Assembly: GCF_904846685.1 (NCBI RefSeq)
Contig: NZ_CAJHBQ010000001.1
Location: forward strand, 992,001-1,056,000
Direction: 5' to 3'
DNA length: 64,000 nucleotides
Source: Psychrobacter submarinus
GTDB lineage: Bacteria > Pseudomonadota > Gammaproteobacteria > Pseudomonadales > Moraxellaceae
How positions within the stretch are numbered: position 1 is the stretch's first letter; each line of letters starts with the position of its first letter. Both the position numbers and the translations under genes were made by a program. Below, piece by piece: positions 16,950 through 25,975 of the stretch. The notes beneath the pieces are model-generated. The model had not been told where the DNA came from. It made no database searches and saw nothing but the letters and a program-made list of their open reading frames with translations.

Positions 16950-17966
16950 CTAATATCTTGAATAATAAGTCACTCTGTCAGCACGCAAAAACCCTGCAAG
17001 CCCTAAGCCATAACGTTCAGCCACTCGCACTGCGGTACTAGTCGGCGCGGACATCCCCACTAGCCAAGGCAGCTGCATCCTTATGGCTTTTTGTACCAGC
17101 TCAATCGATAAGCGTGAGGTCATCACCACGCAATCAACCTCTGCCTTTTGTCGTAATTGCCAGCCGATCAATTTATCTAATGCATTGTGCCGACCCACAT
17201 CTTCGAACAGATATAGCTTGTCTTTGTATAAAGTCGCCGCCGCATGTACCGCGCCCGTTAGCTGATGGGTGTGCTGCGTAGCATCGATTTGCGCTCTAAT
17301 ATTTAGTAGATACTCTAAACGAGGTTTGGCAGTTAACTGAGTGCTGTTATTGGCATAATCACTAAGATCCGGCAAAGCTTGACTCAATCCTGTGATACCG
17401 CACATACCGCAGCCTGTACGCCCTGCCAGCTGCCGCTTTTGCGCTTGAATGCGCTGATGACAACGCTGGCTCAGTACCAGCTCGACCAGATAGGTATCGT
17501 AATCTAATAAGTGCGCAAAACTAGAGTGGTCAGTAGAGTTATCAGCATCATCGACTCCCACAGCATCTTGGTTAAAAGCCGTCAACTTAGCGTCATCGCT
17601 TAGGTGCGTCACTTCCCAATCGAGCAAATCACGACTTTGCTCAATCAGCCCCTCGCTATACAAAAACCCAAGCGCCAAATATTCAAGCTGATTGGGGCTC
17701 GCCATCAACACTGCATAATGAATGCCGTTGATAACGATAGCGACCGCCGCCTCTACCGCAAGACTCGCTGGCTGGTTGTCGATAGCAACCGGCTTTGCAC
17801 GCTTATTCTCAGACGGTGTCAGATTCGGAGCGTGCTCTAGAGCGTCTTTTAGGGTATAGTGATGTTTTTGCGTAGGATGGCTGCGAGCTAGCGGTACTGC
17901 AGATGTTGAAGCAGTGTCTTGCTCTACCTGTGTGTAGGTCATGTTAGTGCTATCTTTAGCCATCAT
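16950..17966 (-). CDS. fdhD: Formate dehydrogenase accessory sulfurtransferase FdhD
   Basis: A 338-residue FdhD, the sulfurtransferase that passes sulfur from a cysteine desulfurase to the molybdenum guanine dinucleotide cofactor of formate dehydrogenases. The essential cysteine pair is in RTGCGMCGITG (C-x-x-C, about residue 190). Other family segments are YLALGFLYSEGLI, HAAATLYKDKLYLFEDVGRHNALDKLIG and a C-terminal VRVAERYGLGLAGFLR. It is longer than E. coli FdhD because of a roughly 60-residue N-terminal extension of low complexity. It follows the FdhF/YdeP-type oxidoreductase on the same strand, its probable client, but a terminator hairpin lies between them. Confidence 0.88.
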   Translation of the reverse strand: MMAKDSTNMTYTQVEQDTASTSAVPLARSHPTQKHHYTLKDALEHAPNLTPSENKRAKPVAIDNQPASLAVEAAVAIVINGIHYAVLMASPNQLEYLALGFLYSEGLIEQSRDLLDWEVTHLSDDAKLTAFNQDAVGVDDADNSTDHSSFAHLLDYDTYLVELVLSQRCHQRIQAQKRQLAGRTGCGMCGITGLSQALPDLSDYANNSTQLTAKPRLEYLLNIRAQIDATQHTHQLTGAVHAAATLYKDKLYLFEDVGRHNALDKLIGWQLRQKAEVDCVVMTSRLSIELVQKAIRMQLPWLVGMSAPTSTAVRVAERYGLGLAGFLRADRVTYYSRY

Positions 17967-17994
17967 CAGTTAGCGAACTCACTTATCATTTAAT

Positions 17995-18029
17995 ATTAAA
18001 AATGGTGGGTTATACTAAGACAACCCACC
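17995..18029 (-). terminator. Terminator-like hairpin between the FdhF/YdeP-like gene and fdhD
   Basis: A perfect 8-bp stem (18004-18011 with 18022-18029) is followed on the minus strand by ATTTTTAATATT. It lies directly after the oxidoreductase stop codon and just before the fdhD start. It would end or attenuate transcription into fdhD. Confidence 0.65.
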
Positions 18030-18053
18030 TTATCATTACCACCGGACAAACCG

Positions 18054-20420
18054 TTAAGCCGAGACGGCGTGACCCTTGGCAACAGAGTCTTGGCGGACTT
18101 GCTCGGTACTGACTCGCTCTACTATCACCGTTGAGGACTTATAAGCGGGTATGTGCGAGCTTGGCGCATGGGTATCTAAATCGAATAAGTCATTACATTC
18201 AGGATAGTATGCGGCTACTGCATTGGCAGCGATGTCCATCTCGGTCAATACTAGCGGCCCTAACGTACGCATTTGCTCATGGCTATCTTGGCGAGAAATA
18301 GTAACTTTATCGCCTTTTTGCCAGCCCAAACGGCTGATCTCATCTGGATGCATAAACAGCACATCGCGGCGCTCGGTTTGACGATAGCGATCTTGGTGAC
18401 CAAATATCATGGTATTGAACTGATCGTGACTGCGCACGCTAGTGAGCTGCCAGACTTTTTGTAAGTCATTAGCTGCCGCATTCTCATCCAAGCTATGATC
18501 TATCTCAGCTTGCAAGTCCTCAGACGCCTCTGCCATCTGCCGAGCGACAAAGGTAATTGGATACTTAGGTACTTCAAACTGTGCTTTGCCACTATCGGTA
18601 TTCCAGACCCGATGACGCGCCGGATGATACAGATGGAAGCCGCGATCCGCCTCGCGCACACGGTGATTGAAGTCCTCAAAACCATCGATGGCTTGTGCCA
18701 CATAATCACGAATGATGTCGAAGTCTTGGCTCATTGCTTGCCAAGGGATATCGCTATCACCTAACACGTGCACCGCTAAGTCCGCGATGATCTGCACCTC
18801 TGACTTAATGTCTTTGCTGATAGGTTTGAGGTTACCTTGCGAGCGTGAAACCTGACACATAGAGTCTTCGGTAGTGGCAAACTGCTCGCCTTTTTTGGTA
18901 ATAATCTTCTCAGTACGGCTAATACACGGCAAGATAATATTGTTCGCGCCTGGATAGAGCATAGTGCCATTGAGCTTAGTACCGACAAAGACATTGAGCT
19001 GGGTCGTTGTGAGCGCTTGCTGAATAGCGCTCATATCAGGAGCGGCGACTGCATAGTTACCGCCCATACTGACAAAGGCTTTGAGCTTACCTTCGATTAG
19101 TGCTTTAGCGCCACCGACGACATCGAAGCCATCCTCGCGCGGCATTTCACGCTCAAAGACACGCTCTAAGCTATCGAGCAGCTCTTGCTTAGGACGCTCA
19201 TGCACGCCCATAGTGCGATCGCCTTGCACATTTGAATGTCCGCGTACCGGAGAAGCGCCCGCCCCATCGACACCGATCATACCCATCAGCAGCAGTAGGT
19301 TAGTAATCATCGCTACGTTATCATCGCCTTGCACATGCTGGGTGATACCCATGCCCCAAGTACAGATGGTCTTAGGGCTAGCGGCGACTTGCTTGGCTAG
19401 CGCGACAATCTGCGCTTGCTCGATACCGCAGCCAAGCTCAATATCCGCCCAAGTTTGCTTATCAAGCCACTGCTGCAAAGGCTCATACCCTGAGGTATGC
19501 TCGGCGATAAAGCGCTCATCAATTTTATTATTGTCAATTAGCCACTTGGCTAATCCTGTCAATAAAGCAGCATCGCCGCCGATTTGGATTTGTACCACAT
19601 CATCGACCATAGCATCGCTTTGGCCCGCTGCCATATGGCTCGGCTTTTGCGGATTTCTAAAGGCGCTTAGGCCCTGCTCGCGCATCGGATTGACCGAGAT
19701 AATCTTGCAGCCTTGTTTGTGCGCGTGAGCGAGCATCTCAAGCATACGCGGGTGGTTCGTTGCTGGATTTTGTCCGAACATAATGATCAGTTTGGCTTGC
19801 TCGAAGTCCTCTAGCATCACCGTTGCTTTACCGACGCCTAGCTGCTTACCGAGCATGACTGAGGTCGGTTCGTGACACATATTGGAACAATCAGGTAGAT
19901 TGTTAGTGCCATAGCAGCGCACAAAGAGCTGGTATAAGAAGGCCGGCTCATTGGTGACGCGGCCTGAGGTATAAAACAACGCTTCATCTGGTGAGGCAAG
20001 TTTATTGAGCTCATCAGCGATGATTTGATACGCATCATCCCAAGCGATAGGCAGATATTTGTCTTGTTTGGCATCATAGCGCATCGGCTCAGATAGGCGA
20101 CCGCTATGCTCAAGCTCATAGCCGCTCCAGCCTTGTAGCTCGGTCACAGTATGGCGAGCAAAAAACTGAGCATCGGCTTTCACGGACATGGTTTCGCTAG
20201 CGAGTGCTTTAATCCCTGTTTCGCAGACATCAAGGGTCTTATGCGACTTATGATCCGGCCAAGCACAGCCTGGACAATCAAAACCGCCATTTGGCTGATT
20301 GCTTTGTAATACGCTCAGGCTACCACGCAAGAACGACTTATAATCCATAAGTTTGCGCGTAGAAGCCACTAGCGCCGGCCAGCCTGCCGCAGGATGGGAA
20401 TAAATAGGAATTTTTCGCAT
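18054..20420 (-). CDS. FdhF/YdeP family molybdopterin oxidoreductase (formate dehydrogenase alpha-like)
   Basis: A 788-residue molybdopterin oxidoreductase of the FdhF/YdeP branch of the DMSO reductase family. N-terminal cysteines (GGFDCPGCAWPD and later DVCETG) could hold an iron-sulfur cluster. The segment LPDCSNMCHEPTSVMLGKQLG is the family's active-site region. FGQNPATNHPRML, WGMGITQHVQGDDNVAMITN, SMGGNYAVAAPD and CISRTEKIITKKGEQ are cofactor-binding landmarks. No selenocysteine codon is involved. ATG 20420 is chosen because GAGGTTTGCT precedes it; an in-frame start at 20438 lacks one. E. coli YdeP is tied to acid resistance, but the reaction is unknown. The nearby fdhD and mobA fit its maturation and bis-MGD needs. 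Confidence 0.85.
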   Translation of the reverse strand: MRKIPIYSHPAAGWPALVASTRKLMDYKSFLRGSLSVLQSNQPNGGFDCPGCAWPDHKSHKTLDVCETGIKALASETMSVKADAQFFARHTVTELQGWSGYELEHSGRLSEPMRYDAKQDKYLPIAWDDAYQIIADELNKLASPDEALFYTSGRVTNEPAFLYQLFVRCYGTNNLPDCSNMCHEPTSVMLGKQLGVGKATVMLEDFEQAKLIIMFGQNPATNHPRMLEMLAHAHKQGCKIISVNPMREQGLSAFRNPQKPSHMAAGQSDAMVDDVVQIQIGGDAALLTGLAKWLIDNNKIDERFIAEHTSGYEPLQQWLDKQTWADIELGCGIEQAQIVALAKQVAASPKTICTWGMGITQHVQGDDNVAMITNLLLLMGMIGVDGAGASPVRGHSNVQGDRTMGVHERPKQELLDSLERVFEREMPREDGFDVVGGAKALIEGKLKAFVSMGGNYAVAAPDMSAIQQALTTTQLNVFVGTKLNGTMLYPGANNIILPCISRTEKIITKKGEQFATTEDSMCQVSRSQGNLKPISKDIKSEVQIIADLAVHVLGDSDIPWQAMSQDFDIIRDYVAQAIDGFEDFNHRVREADRGFHLYHPARHRVWNTDSGKAQFEVPKYPITFVARQMAEASEDLQAEIDHSLDENAAANDLQKVWQLTSVRSHDQFNTMIFGHQDRYRQTERRDVLFMHPDEISRLGWQKGDKVTISRQDSHEQMRTLGPLVLTEMDIAANAVAAYYPECNDLFDLDTHAPSSHIPAYKSSTVIVERVSTEQVRQDSVAKGHAVSA

Positions 20421-20911
20421 AGCAAACCTCGCGCACAAATGAGTGAAAAACCGATAGTGATGACTTTATCTTAGCACTACTTTTACGCAAATAAACGCGC
20501 TTATAATAAAAAGTAGCAAAACTCCTTAAACCAGCACCAAATGAGTCATATTAATCCTGCATAATCTTATACTTAAATCTGTATCGGTTGTTATGCGTAT
20601 ATGCGTGATTGTTGTTTATCCATTATAAAAACACCATGAGAACAGCATAAAACCAGCTATAAAAGCAGCTATAAATATTGACTGTCATTCGCTCTTTACA
20701 AGGGTGCCAATTTCATTATCGCTCTTAATTTTTATCAATTTTCTTAACTAGGATGCTCTTATTGGGCTTGCCTATCTGTATCACCGATGCTTGTATCCCG
20801 TCCACCTTTCTACTCTACTTTTATAAAGACACTGGGCGTATAAGACACTGAGTAACATCTTTTTATCACTCTATTTCTATTTTTATCACCCTATTTAAGT
20901 AAGGACGTACC
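20421..20911. other. Divergent intergenic region, no feature recognised
   Basis: This 491-base A/T-rich stretch separates divergent genes. It contains short direct repeats (for example CAGCTATAAA twice near 20653-20673) but no recognisable operator, RNA or gene. Confidence 0.3.
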
Positions 20912-21580
20912 ATGATAGCTATTAAGCGTTCATGCTTAGCAGTAGTAACCGCAAGTCTTAGTGCCACCTTAGCACTTAGCGCTTGCGGGCCGACCAATGA
21001 TGATATCGCTCATAGTGAATCGAGCACGGCTATGTATCAGGCCTATAATGACTCTATGACTAAGATGCACAGTGAGATGATGTTGGGCATGGGCTACAAC
21101 GACCCTGATTCAGCTTTTACTCAAGGAATGTTAGGCCATCATCTCGGTGCCGTTGATATGGCTAAGACTCAGCTCAAATACGGTAAAGACCCGGAGATGC
21201 TACAACTGGCGCAAAAGATCATCGACGCACAAGAAGTCGAGATCGAGCAGATGCAAAACTGGCTAAATAGCCATCCTGATGTCGCCGCCCCCATGGCTGA
21301 CACTGGCGCTATGCAGCAAGCTTATGCCACTGGTATGAATGATATGCATGGTGAGATGACGCTTGGTATTACCGACCCTAATCCCGACATGGCCTTTGCA
21401 CGCGGTATGCTCCCCCACTATAGAGGCGCGGTAGATATGGCTGAGGTGCAGCTTGAGTATGGAAAAGATCCGGAGATGCTGCAATTGGCGCAAGAGATTA
21501 TTGCCGCTCAGCAGCCGGAGATCGAGCAGATGCAAAACTGGATCAAAGCTAACGGCGGTGTAGAGTCTAACGCTCAATAG
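20912..21580 (+). CDS. DUF305 lipoprotein with two tandem DUF305 units
   Basis: A 222-residue secreted protein. The signal peptide ends at a lipobox (LALSAC, Cys about residue 25). The mature part contains two similar DUF305 halves. Each has MHxEM-LGM/I, a FxxGMLxHHxGAVDMA or FARGMLPHYRGAVDMA core, and a YGKDPEMLQLAQ then EIEQMQNW stretch. DUF305 domains are ferritin-like helical bundles, and family members such as CopM bind copper. The many His and Met residues here (MHSEMMLGMGY, MLGHHLGAVDM) fit metal binding. Most DUF305 proteins have one or two units, so the duplication is plausible as an evolved tandem. GTAAGGACGTACC precedes the ATG. Function is inferred only. Confidence 0.8.
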   Translation: MIAIKRSCLAVVTASLSATLALSACGPTNDDIAHSESSTAMYQAYNDSMTKMHSEMMLGMGYNDPDSAFTQGMLGHHLGAVDMAKTQLKYGKDPEMLQLAQKIIDAQEVEIEQMQNWLNSHPDVAAPMADTGAMQQAYATGMNDMHGEMTLGITDPNPDMAFARGMLPHYRGAVDMAEVQLEYGKDPEMLQLAQEIIAAQQPEIEQMQNWIKANGGVESNAQ

Positions 21581-21683
21581 CGCCTTAGGCGGTCACAGCC
21601 AAAGAGCCAAACAAAGTTATCAACAAAGATATAACACTTATAAAAATAACGAAGTATAGTCGATACACTCTAAAAATGTCATA

Positions 21684-21753
21684 GCGCTACTGGGATGAAT
21701 TTTGCGCAGCCTCTGGGAACGCAGCACGCAAGTAAAATTTATACCAGTAGCGC
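21684..21753. repeat. Palindromic intergenic repeat, copy 1
   Basis: A 70-base element has perfect 10-base ends (GCGCTACTGG and CCAGTAGCGC) continuing as near-complementary GATGAATTTT / AAAATTTATA. The centre shares AGCCTCTG, GAACGCAGCA-like and GCAAG words with a second copy at 27501-27576. It resembles REP/MITE-like repeats; I recall related sequences in Psychrobacter but cannot verify this. It overlaps the first codons of the FAD oxidoreductase. Confidence 0.65.
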
Positions 21754-23470
21754 GTTTAAATCCATAACAGTTTTACATTCAGCTAACTATATAACTAGGT
21801 CTACTACGAACCGTAAAATACTCATCGCAGGCGGCGGTATCTCGGGGCTAACTGCCGCTTTTGAGCTGTCCGAAGACCCAAATCTAGAGATTACTGTTGT
21901 GGAGTCTCGTGCGCGCTGCGGTGGCAAAATGATTGGGTATTTTAATGAAGAGGCGCAGCGTTTTGAAGAGCACTCTATTCGCGCTTTAAGCTCGACTTAT
22001 TTTTCTTTGTTTAATCTCTTTGATCGGGCGAGCTTATTGCATATGTTGACGCCTGTTGATAACTATCAGTTTTATCAAAGTGGTAATAACGCGCTTGATG
22101 ACGAAAAGATACAGAGCAAAAATAGCGGTAATAAAGTCGCTGTCGATAGACGCGCGTCGTTAGATTTGGCGACTATTGAGTCGATGATTGAGACCTTTAA
22201 TCTCAACAAAAAAGACATGCTGCAACTGGTGCAGCGCATCGTCCATCACGTCAATGCCTCTGATGAAGAGCGTGCAGCAATGGCTCATAAAAAAGCAGGC
22301 GACATTATCGGTATCGATGACTTTGACGCGCATACTAAGCGCTTTATAACCAATTGGTTCGGGATTTTGACGGGCGCGCGCATGCATAGTAAAGCGGTCG
22401 ATATCATGGACAGCTTTGTACTGGTGTTCCTGCCGATGCTTGACGCGCCTGTGCTGCCAAAAGGCGTGGCTTCTAAGTCCTACTGCTTTAATCGTCCCAC
22501 ATCCAAGGTCATTGACGCGTTAGTTGATAAGCTAAAAAAGCGCGGGGTCAAATTCATCACCCAAACACGGATAGTCAATCTGCATCACCATGATAACGAG
22601 CAGCTGAGCATAGATATTCAAGCAAGTGACAGTCAATTACAACATACCCTGCAAGACCAGCGTTTTGATGCGGCAGTAATGGCGCTACCGCATGAGGTGC
22701 TGTGGAAACTGGGGCTCATGCCGCAAGTCAAAAAGCCGTTCAATGATGAATGGTCGTTTGGCACTCAGTATCCGTTGAGCGAAGTGCCAAAAGTTTTTGA
22801 GCCATTTTTGGGTAAGTCCTATAATCTATGCTTTGATGCGCCGTGGAATATCGTCTTTCAAATTCAGCATCGTGACGGCTTTTGGCAGGATGTTGAGTTT
22901 CCTAACGGCTTTGACTATAACCTATCGGCCACTTGTAGCTCACCGTTTAATAAAGGCTCGCTGTTTGGCAAGCGCTTTATGGAGTGTAGCCCTGAGGAAG
23001 CTGCCGAGGAAATCCTTTATCAGCTAGGTATCACCGATGCCGCCGAGCGTAAAGCTATTGCAAAAGGCGGCTCTATTGACGCTATCAATCTACGCTATAC
23101 CGAGGATTGGCAAGACTATGCTGATATCGAAACGGCAGAGATGGGTATCTTGCAAGAGAACGGTAAGCGCTGGGTTAACTTAGCGCAAATCTACGTACGT
23201 AATGCCGATGACGAGCTGATTGATACTGCGACGCAGTGGGACAATATAGTGTTAGCTGGCGAGATTATCTCAGTGACTGGACGCTGGAAAATCCCAACGA
23301 TGGAGCAAGCAGCCACCTCTGGTAAACAAGCGGCGCAAGCGCTATTTGATTATCTAAACATAGATACTCCAGTCAGCTTAGAGACGTCAACTTTGCTTAA
23401 TCAAAAGCGCTATAAATATCTTGATCCGTTAGTGACGGCTATGAGCAAAACAGCCAATGCGCTGTCCTAG
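21695..23470 (+). CDS. FAD-dependent oxidoreductase (amine oxidase / carotenoid-squalene desaturase-like)
   Basis: A 591-residue flavoprotein. The dinucleotide-binding motif KILIAGGGISGLTAAFELSE followed by ITVVESRARCGGKM (about residues 41-78) is characteristic of the FAD-linked amine oxidase/phytoene desaturase superfamily. Near the C-terminus, IVLAGEIISVTGRWKIPTME with TSGKQAAQAL is the conserved second FAD-contact region. The substrate is unknown: desaturase and hydroxysqualene dehydroxylase-type enzymes share this fold. The only available start, ATG 21695, lies inside the palindromic repeat and has no ribosome site. An in-frame stop lies at 21671, and no ATG/GTG/TTG occurs between it and the FAD motif. 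About 20 N-terminal residues are therefore repeat-derived. Confidence 0.75.
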   Translation: MNFAQPLGTQHASKIYTSSAFKSITVLHSANYITRSTTNRKILIAGGGISGLTAAFELSEDPNLEITVVESRARCGGKMIGYFNEEAQRFEEHSIRALSSTYFSLFNLFDRASLLHMLTPVDNYQFYQSGNNALDDEKIQSKNSGNKVAVDRRASLDLATIESMIETFNLNKKDMLQLVQRIVHHVNASDEERAAMAHKKAGDIIGIDDFDAHTKRFITNWFGILTGARMHSKAVDIMDSFVLVFLPMLDAPVLPKGVASKSYCFNRPTSKVIDALVDKLKKRGVKFITQTRIVNLHHHDNEQLSIDIQASDSQLQHTLQDQRFDAAVMALPHEVLWKLGLMPQVKKPFNDEWSFGTQYPLSEVPKVFEPFLGKSYNLCFDAPWNIVFQIQHRDGFWQDVEFPNGFDYNLSATCSSPFNKGSLFGKRFMECSPEEAAEEILYQLGITDAAERKAIAKGGSIDAINLRYTEDWQDYADIETAEMGILQENGKRWVNLAQIYVRNADDELIDTATQWDNIVLAGEIISVTGRWKIPTMEQAATSGKQAAQALFDYLNIDTPVSLETSTLLNQKRYKYLDPLVTAMSKTANALS

Positions 23471-23497
23471 ACTACTGTAAACGTTAAGATAGCCACT

Positions 23498-23534
23498 AAC
23501 CCTTAGTGAACGTGATATTCACTAAGGGTTTTTA
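23498..23534. terminator. Rho-independent terminator between convergent genes
   Basis: A perfect 13-bp stem (23498-23510 with 23518-23530) with a 7-base loop is followed by TTTTTAT on the plus strand. It ends the FAD oxidoreductase transcript and may also serve the convergent TSUP gene. Confidence 0.85.
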
Positions 23535-23569
23535 TCGATGATACATCTGTTTTGTAGAAGTAAACACTA

Positions 23570-24358
23570 TTAAAGCAACCACTCTATATTCTGTACGATC
23601 ATTACCAAACCACTGACTACCATGAGTAAAATCAGCATGACTCGAAACTGCTTCACACTCATGCCCGCCAAAAAGCGCTTGCCAATGACATTACCGGCGA
23701 TAGCGCCTAATCCTAATACCAAACCATATATCCAAAGCTGCGCGGTCAAGATACCAAAAAAAGTATAACTACCTATCTGAGCGATACCTACAAAGAACGA
23801 ATTGGCGGTTTTGGTGGCGATAAGGTCTTCTTTTTTGAGTCCCGTATTCATATAAAACGGATTGAGTACAGGCCCCAAACCTCCTACCAAAGTGCTGATA
23901 AGAGCGGTCACAAAACCCAGAGGTATAAAGCCTAATTTTGGCATATTAAAAGACTTATCAACTTTGCCAAACCTGTATTGAAATACAGTAGAGATAAGGA
24001 AAATACCAACCAATAGCTGAATCCAATTAGCATTTAGACGACTAAACAAAAATGCTGCCAGCCATGCACCGATGACAGCGCTTGGTACATAGTATTTTAC
24101 CAATGACCAGTCGATATCCTGCCAAAATAAGTACAGCCGCGAAGGACGACTTATAAAAGTACCTAGGTTAATAATGGGAGCGGCTGACGAGGCACCGAAT
24201 AGCCAAGAGGTAACCGGTATCAGCAGCAAAGCACCGCCGCCACCTGACACAGTAGATATGATAAAAGCCAATATGCCTGCAAAAAACAAGGCTGCTAAGT
24301 GCCAAGTCGCCATCGATTGTAAAACCGCAAAAACATCAAACATTATCGAATGAGACAC
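23570..24358 (-). CDS. TSUP family sulfite exporter TauE/SafE-type permease
   Basis: A roughly 262-residue polytopic membrane protein of the TSUP (TauE/SafE, DUF81) family, which moves sulfite, sulfoacetate or other organic anions across the inner membrane. Eight or so hydrophobic segments are visible. The Gly-rich family motif ISTVSGGGGALLLIPV lies near the N-terminus and STLVGGLGPVLNPFY in the second half, the internal-duplication signature of the family. The preferred start is GTG 24358, 6 bases from AAGGA; a TTG at 24364 and an ATG at 24343 are less well placed. The ribosome site overlaps the lysR stop, so the pair is probably coupled. Its substrate may match the neighbouring catabolic genes. 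Confidence 0.78.
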   Translation of the reverse strand: MSHSIMFDVFAVLQSMATWHLAALFFAGILAFIISTVSGGGGALLLIPVTSWLFGASSAAPIINLGTFISRPSRLYLFWQDIDWSLVKYYVPSAVIGAWLAAFLFSRLNANWIQLLVGIFLISTVFQYRFGKVDKSFNMPKLGFIPLGFVTALISTLVGGLGPVLNPFYMNTGLKKEDLIATKTANSFFVGIAQIGSYTFFGILTAQLWIYGLVLGLGAIAGNVIGKRFLAGMSVKQFRVMLILLMVVSGLVMIVQNIEWLL

Positions 24359-24367
24359 TACCAATCC

Positions 24368-25288
24368 TTATAACAAATAATCCTGTTTGACATACTCCAC
24401 GCACCACTTATGAAACGTTTGCGCCGCAGGTGAGATCGTCTTATTCGCTCTCTTAAAAATGCCTATTTGCCGGGTCAAAGCTGGCCTGAGTAGCGGCAGC
24501 CAAATCAGATCAGGCTCATTAGACGGAAAAGCCAGCTTAGGCAAAGTGGTGATACCAAGACCGTGACGCAATAGAGAAAATAAGGAAGTGATATTCTCAA
24601 CCGTATAGCGCGCTTGCCGGTTTAACACCTCGGCAGGGGTGTTCTCCAGCAGGCCACAAGTACCATTATAAATAAACGGCTGCTCGATAAGTTGTTGCCA
24701 TTTTAGACCTGTCGCAAACCCTGCTTTTCTTTGCGCGGCTGTCGCGTTCTGTAGCTCATCAGTTAGCGCATTACTCTTTAGGCAAACCACGCCGATCGGA
24801 TCCGCTATCAAAGGCGTAAAATCGATATCGGCTTGGTTAATGGTATGGCAATTCCCCAAAGCCAAATCCACCTCTCCTGCCAGCAGCCTATTGGTCACCC
24901 CAACCGAATTGTCATCTATCAGGACAATCTCAATGTCAGGATATCTTTTGGAATACTCAGCCAACACGCTAGGCAACAGTTTAGTCACAAGTGACGGTAC
25001 GCTTGCCACTCTGATCTTACCTTTATCGCCCGCCGCTACTGCTTGCAAATCTTCCTCAAGCGCCTGATACACCGCCATAAACTGAGTAATTTTGGGTAAA
25101 CACACCTCGCCAAAAGCGCTAAGGGTAGCTTTGTTACCGCTTTCAAATAACGGCTTGCCAAGCGATTTTTCCAGCTCTTTGATAGAAGCTGATAATGCCG
25201 CTTGCGTGCGGTGTGCGTGCTCTGCGGCAGCGCGAAAACCGCCCTCTTCTACCACGAGTAAAAAATGCCGCAGCTGTTGTATTTTCAT
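24368..25288 (-). CDS. LysR family transcriptional regulator
   Basis: A 306-residue LysR-type regulator. The N-terminal winged helix-turn-helix is MKIQQLRHFLLVVEEGGFRA then TQAALSASIKELEKSLG (residues 1-60). It is followed by the effector domain beginning KGKIRVASVPSLVTKLLP and a typical HGLGITTLPKLAF near the C-terminus. It is divergent from the ridA remnant and aldehyde dehydrogenase genes and precedes the TSUP permease on its own strand. By the usual LysR arrangement it probably controls that divergent set in response to a pathway metabolite. The 211-base divergent region contains an A/T-rich stretch (25340-25390) where it could bind. Confidence 0.85.
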   Translation of the reverse strand: MKIQQLRHFLLVVEEGGFRAAAEHAHRTQAALSASIKELEKSLGKPLFESGNKATLSAFGEVCLPKITQFMAVYQALEEDLQAVAAGDKGKIRVASVPSLVTKLLPSVLAEYSKRYPDIEIVLIDDNSVGVTNRLLAGEVDLALGNCHTINQADIDFTPLIADPIGVVCLKSNALTDELQNATAAQRKAGFATGLKWQQLIEQPFIYNGTCGLLENTPAEVLNRQARYTVENITSLFSLLRHGLGITTLPKLAFPSNEPDLIWLPLLRPALTRQIGIFKRANKTISPAAQTFHKWCVEYVKQDYLL

Positions 25289-25499
25289 AATTCATCACCT
25301 AAGACCATGCACTGACAATTTAACTTACATGATAAATAAAATCTATCATTATTAATATTTAATGAGTTAGATTTGTCATATTAAAACAAGTAGCATAAAT
25401 GCTAACCACAGGACTATTGACCAGAACTATCAAACAACGATTTAAAGTTGTGATAGCTGTTTATGACATCTATTAATGTTATCTAAGGAAGCTTGCGTT

Positions 25500-25889
25500 A
25501 TGACCACTCATTCAGCCAAACAAGCGGTAAAAACCTCACTTTACGCTTCCAAATCTCCTTTAGAGTGGGGGATTACTAACAATGGCACGTTATATACCGC
25601 GCAGATTCCTATCGATGATAAAGGAGAAGTCGTTAGCGGCGGCATCGAAGCACAAACGCGGCAGACGCTTGATAACCTCAAGCATACCTTGCAAAGCGCA
25701 GGCGTGGGCATGGACGCGGTATTATAAGTGCTGATCTATGTGACCGACCGCGAGTATCTCAAAACCGTTAACCAAGTCTATGCCGAATATTTTGAAGCGC
25801 CCTACCCAAACCGTGCTGCGCTCGTAATAGCAGGACTGGCAAGAGAAGAGATGCTGGTTGAGCTGGTCGTTTATGCTGCTGTGCCTTAA
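25500..25889 (+). pseudogene. RidA family protein gene broken by an in-frame ochre codon
   Basis: The frame encodes a RidA (YjgF/YER057c) protein of normal length (129 sense positions) except for a TAA at 25725-25727, codon 76. Upstream it reads YASKSPLEWGITNNGTLYTAQ, with the family TAQIPID..G start. Downstream in the same frame it continues VLIYVTDREYLKTVNQVYAEYF then PYPNRAALVIAGLAREEMLVE, including the conserved Arg of the RidA active site (PNRAALVIAGLA). A single CAA-to-TAA change explains the break. RidA hydrolyses reactive enamine/imine intermediates of amino-acid metabolism. The truncated 75-residue product would lack the catalytic part. A sequencing error or strain-specific mutation is possible. 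AAGGA lies 11 bases before ATG 25500. Confidence 0.75.
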
Positions 25890-25975
25890 GCTCTATATGC
25901 CTTATTGGCAATAATTATAATTATAGTTAAATCAACTTTTTCGTTTATTCAAACTATCTTATCAAGGATTTATTT

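Noticed and set aside
19081..19728. 215-codon plus-strand frame opposite the FdhF/YdeP-like gene
   Set aside because: It lies wholly inside a confident gene on the other strand and its Ser/Pro/Ile-rich translation shows no family.
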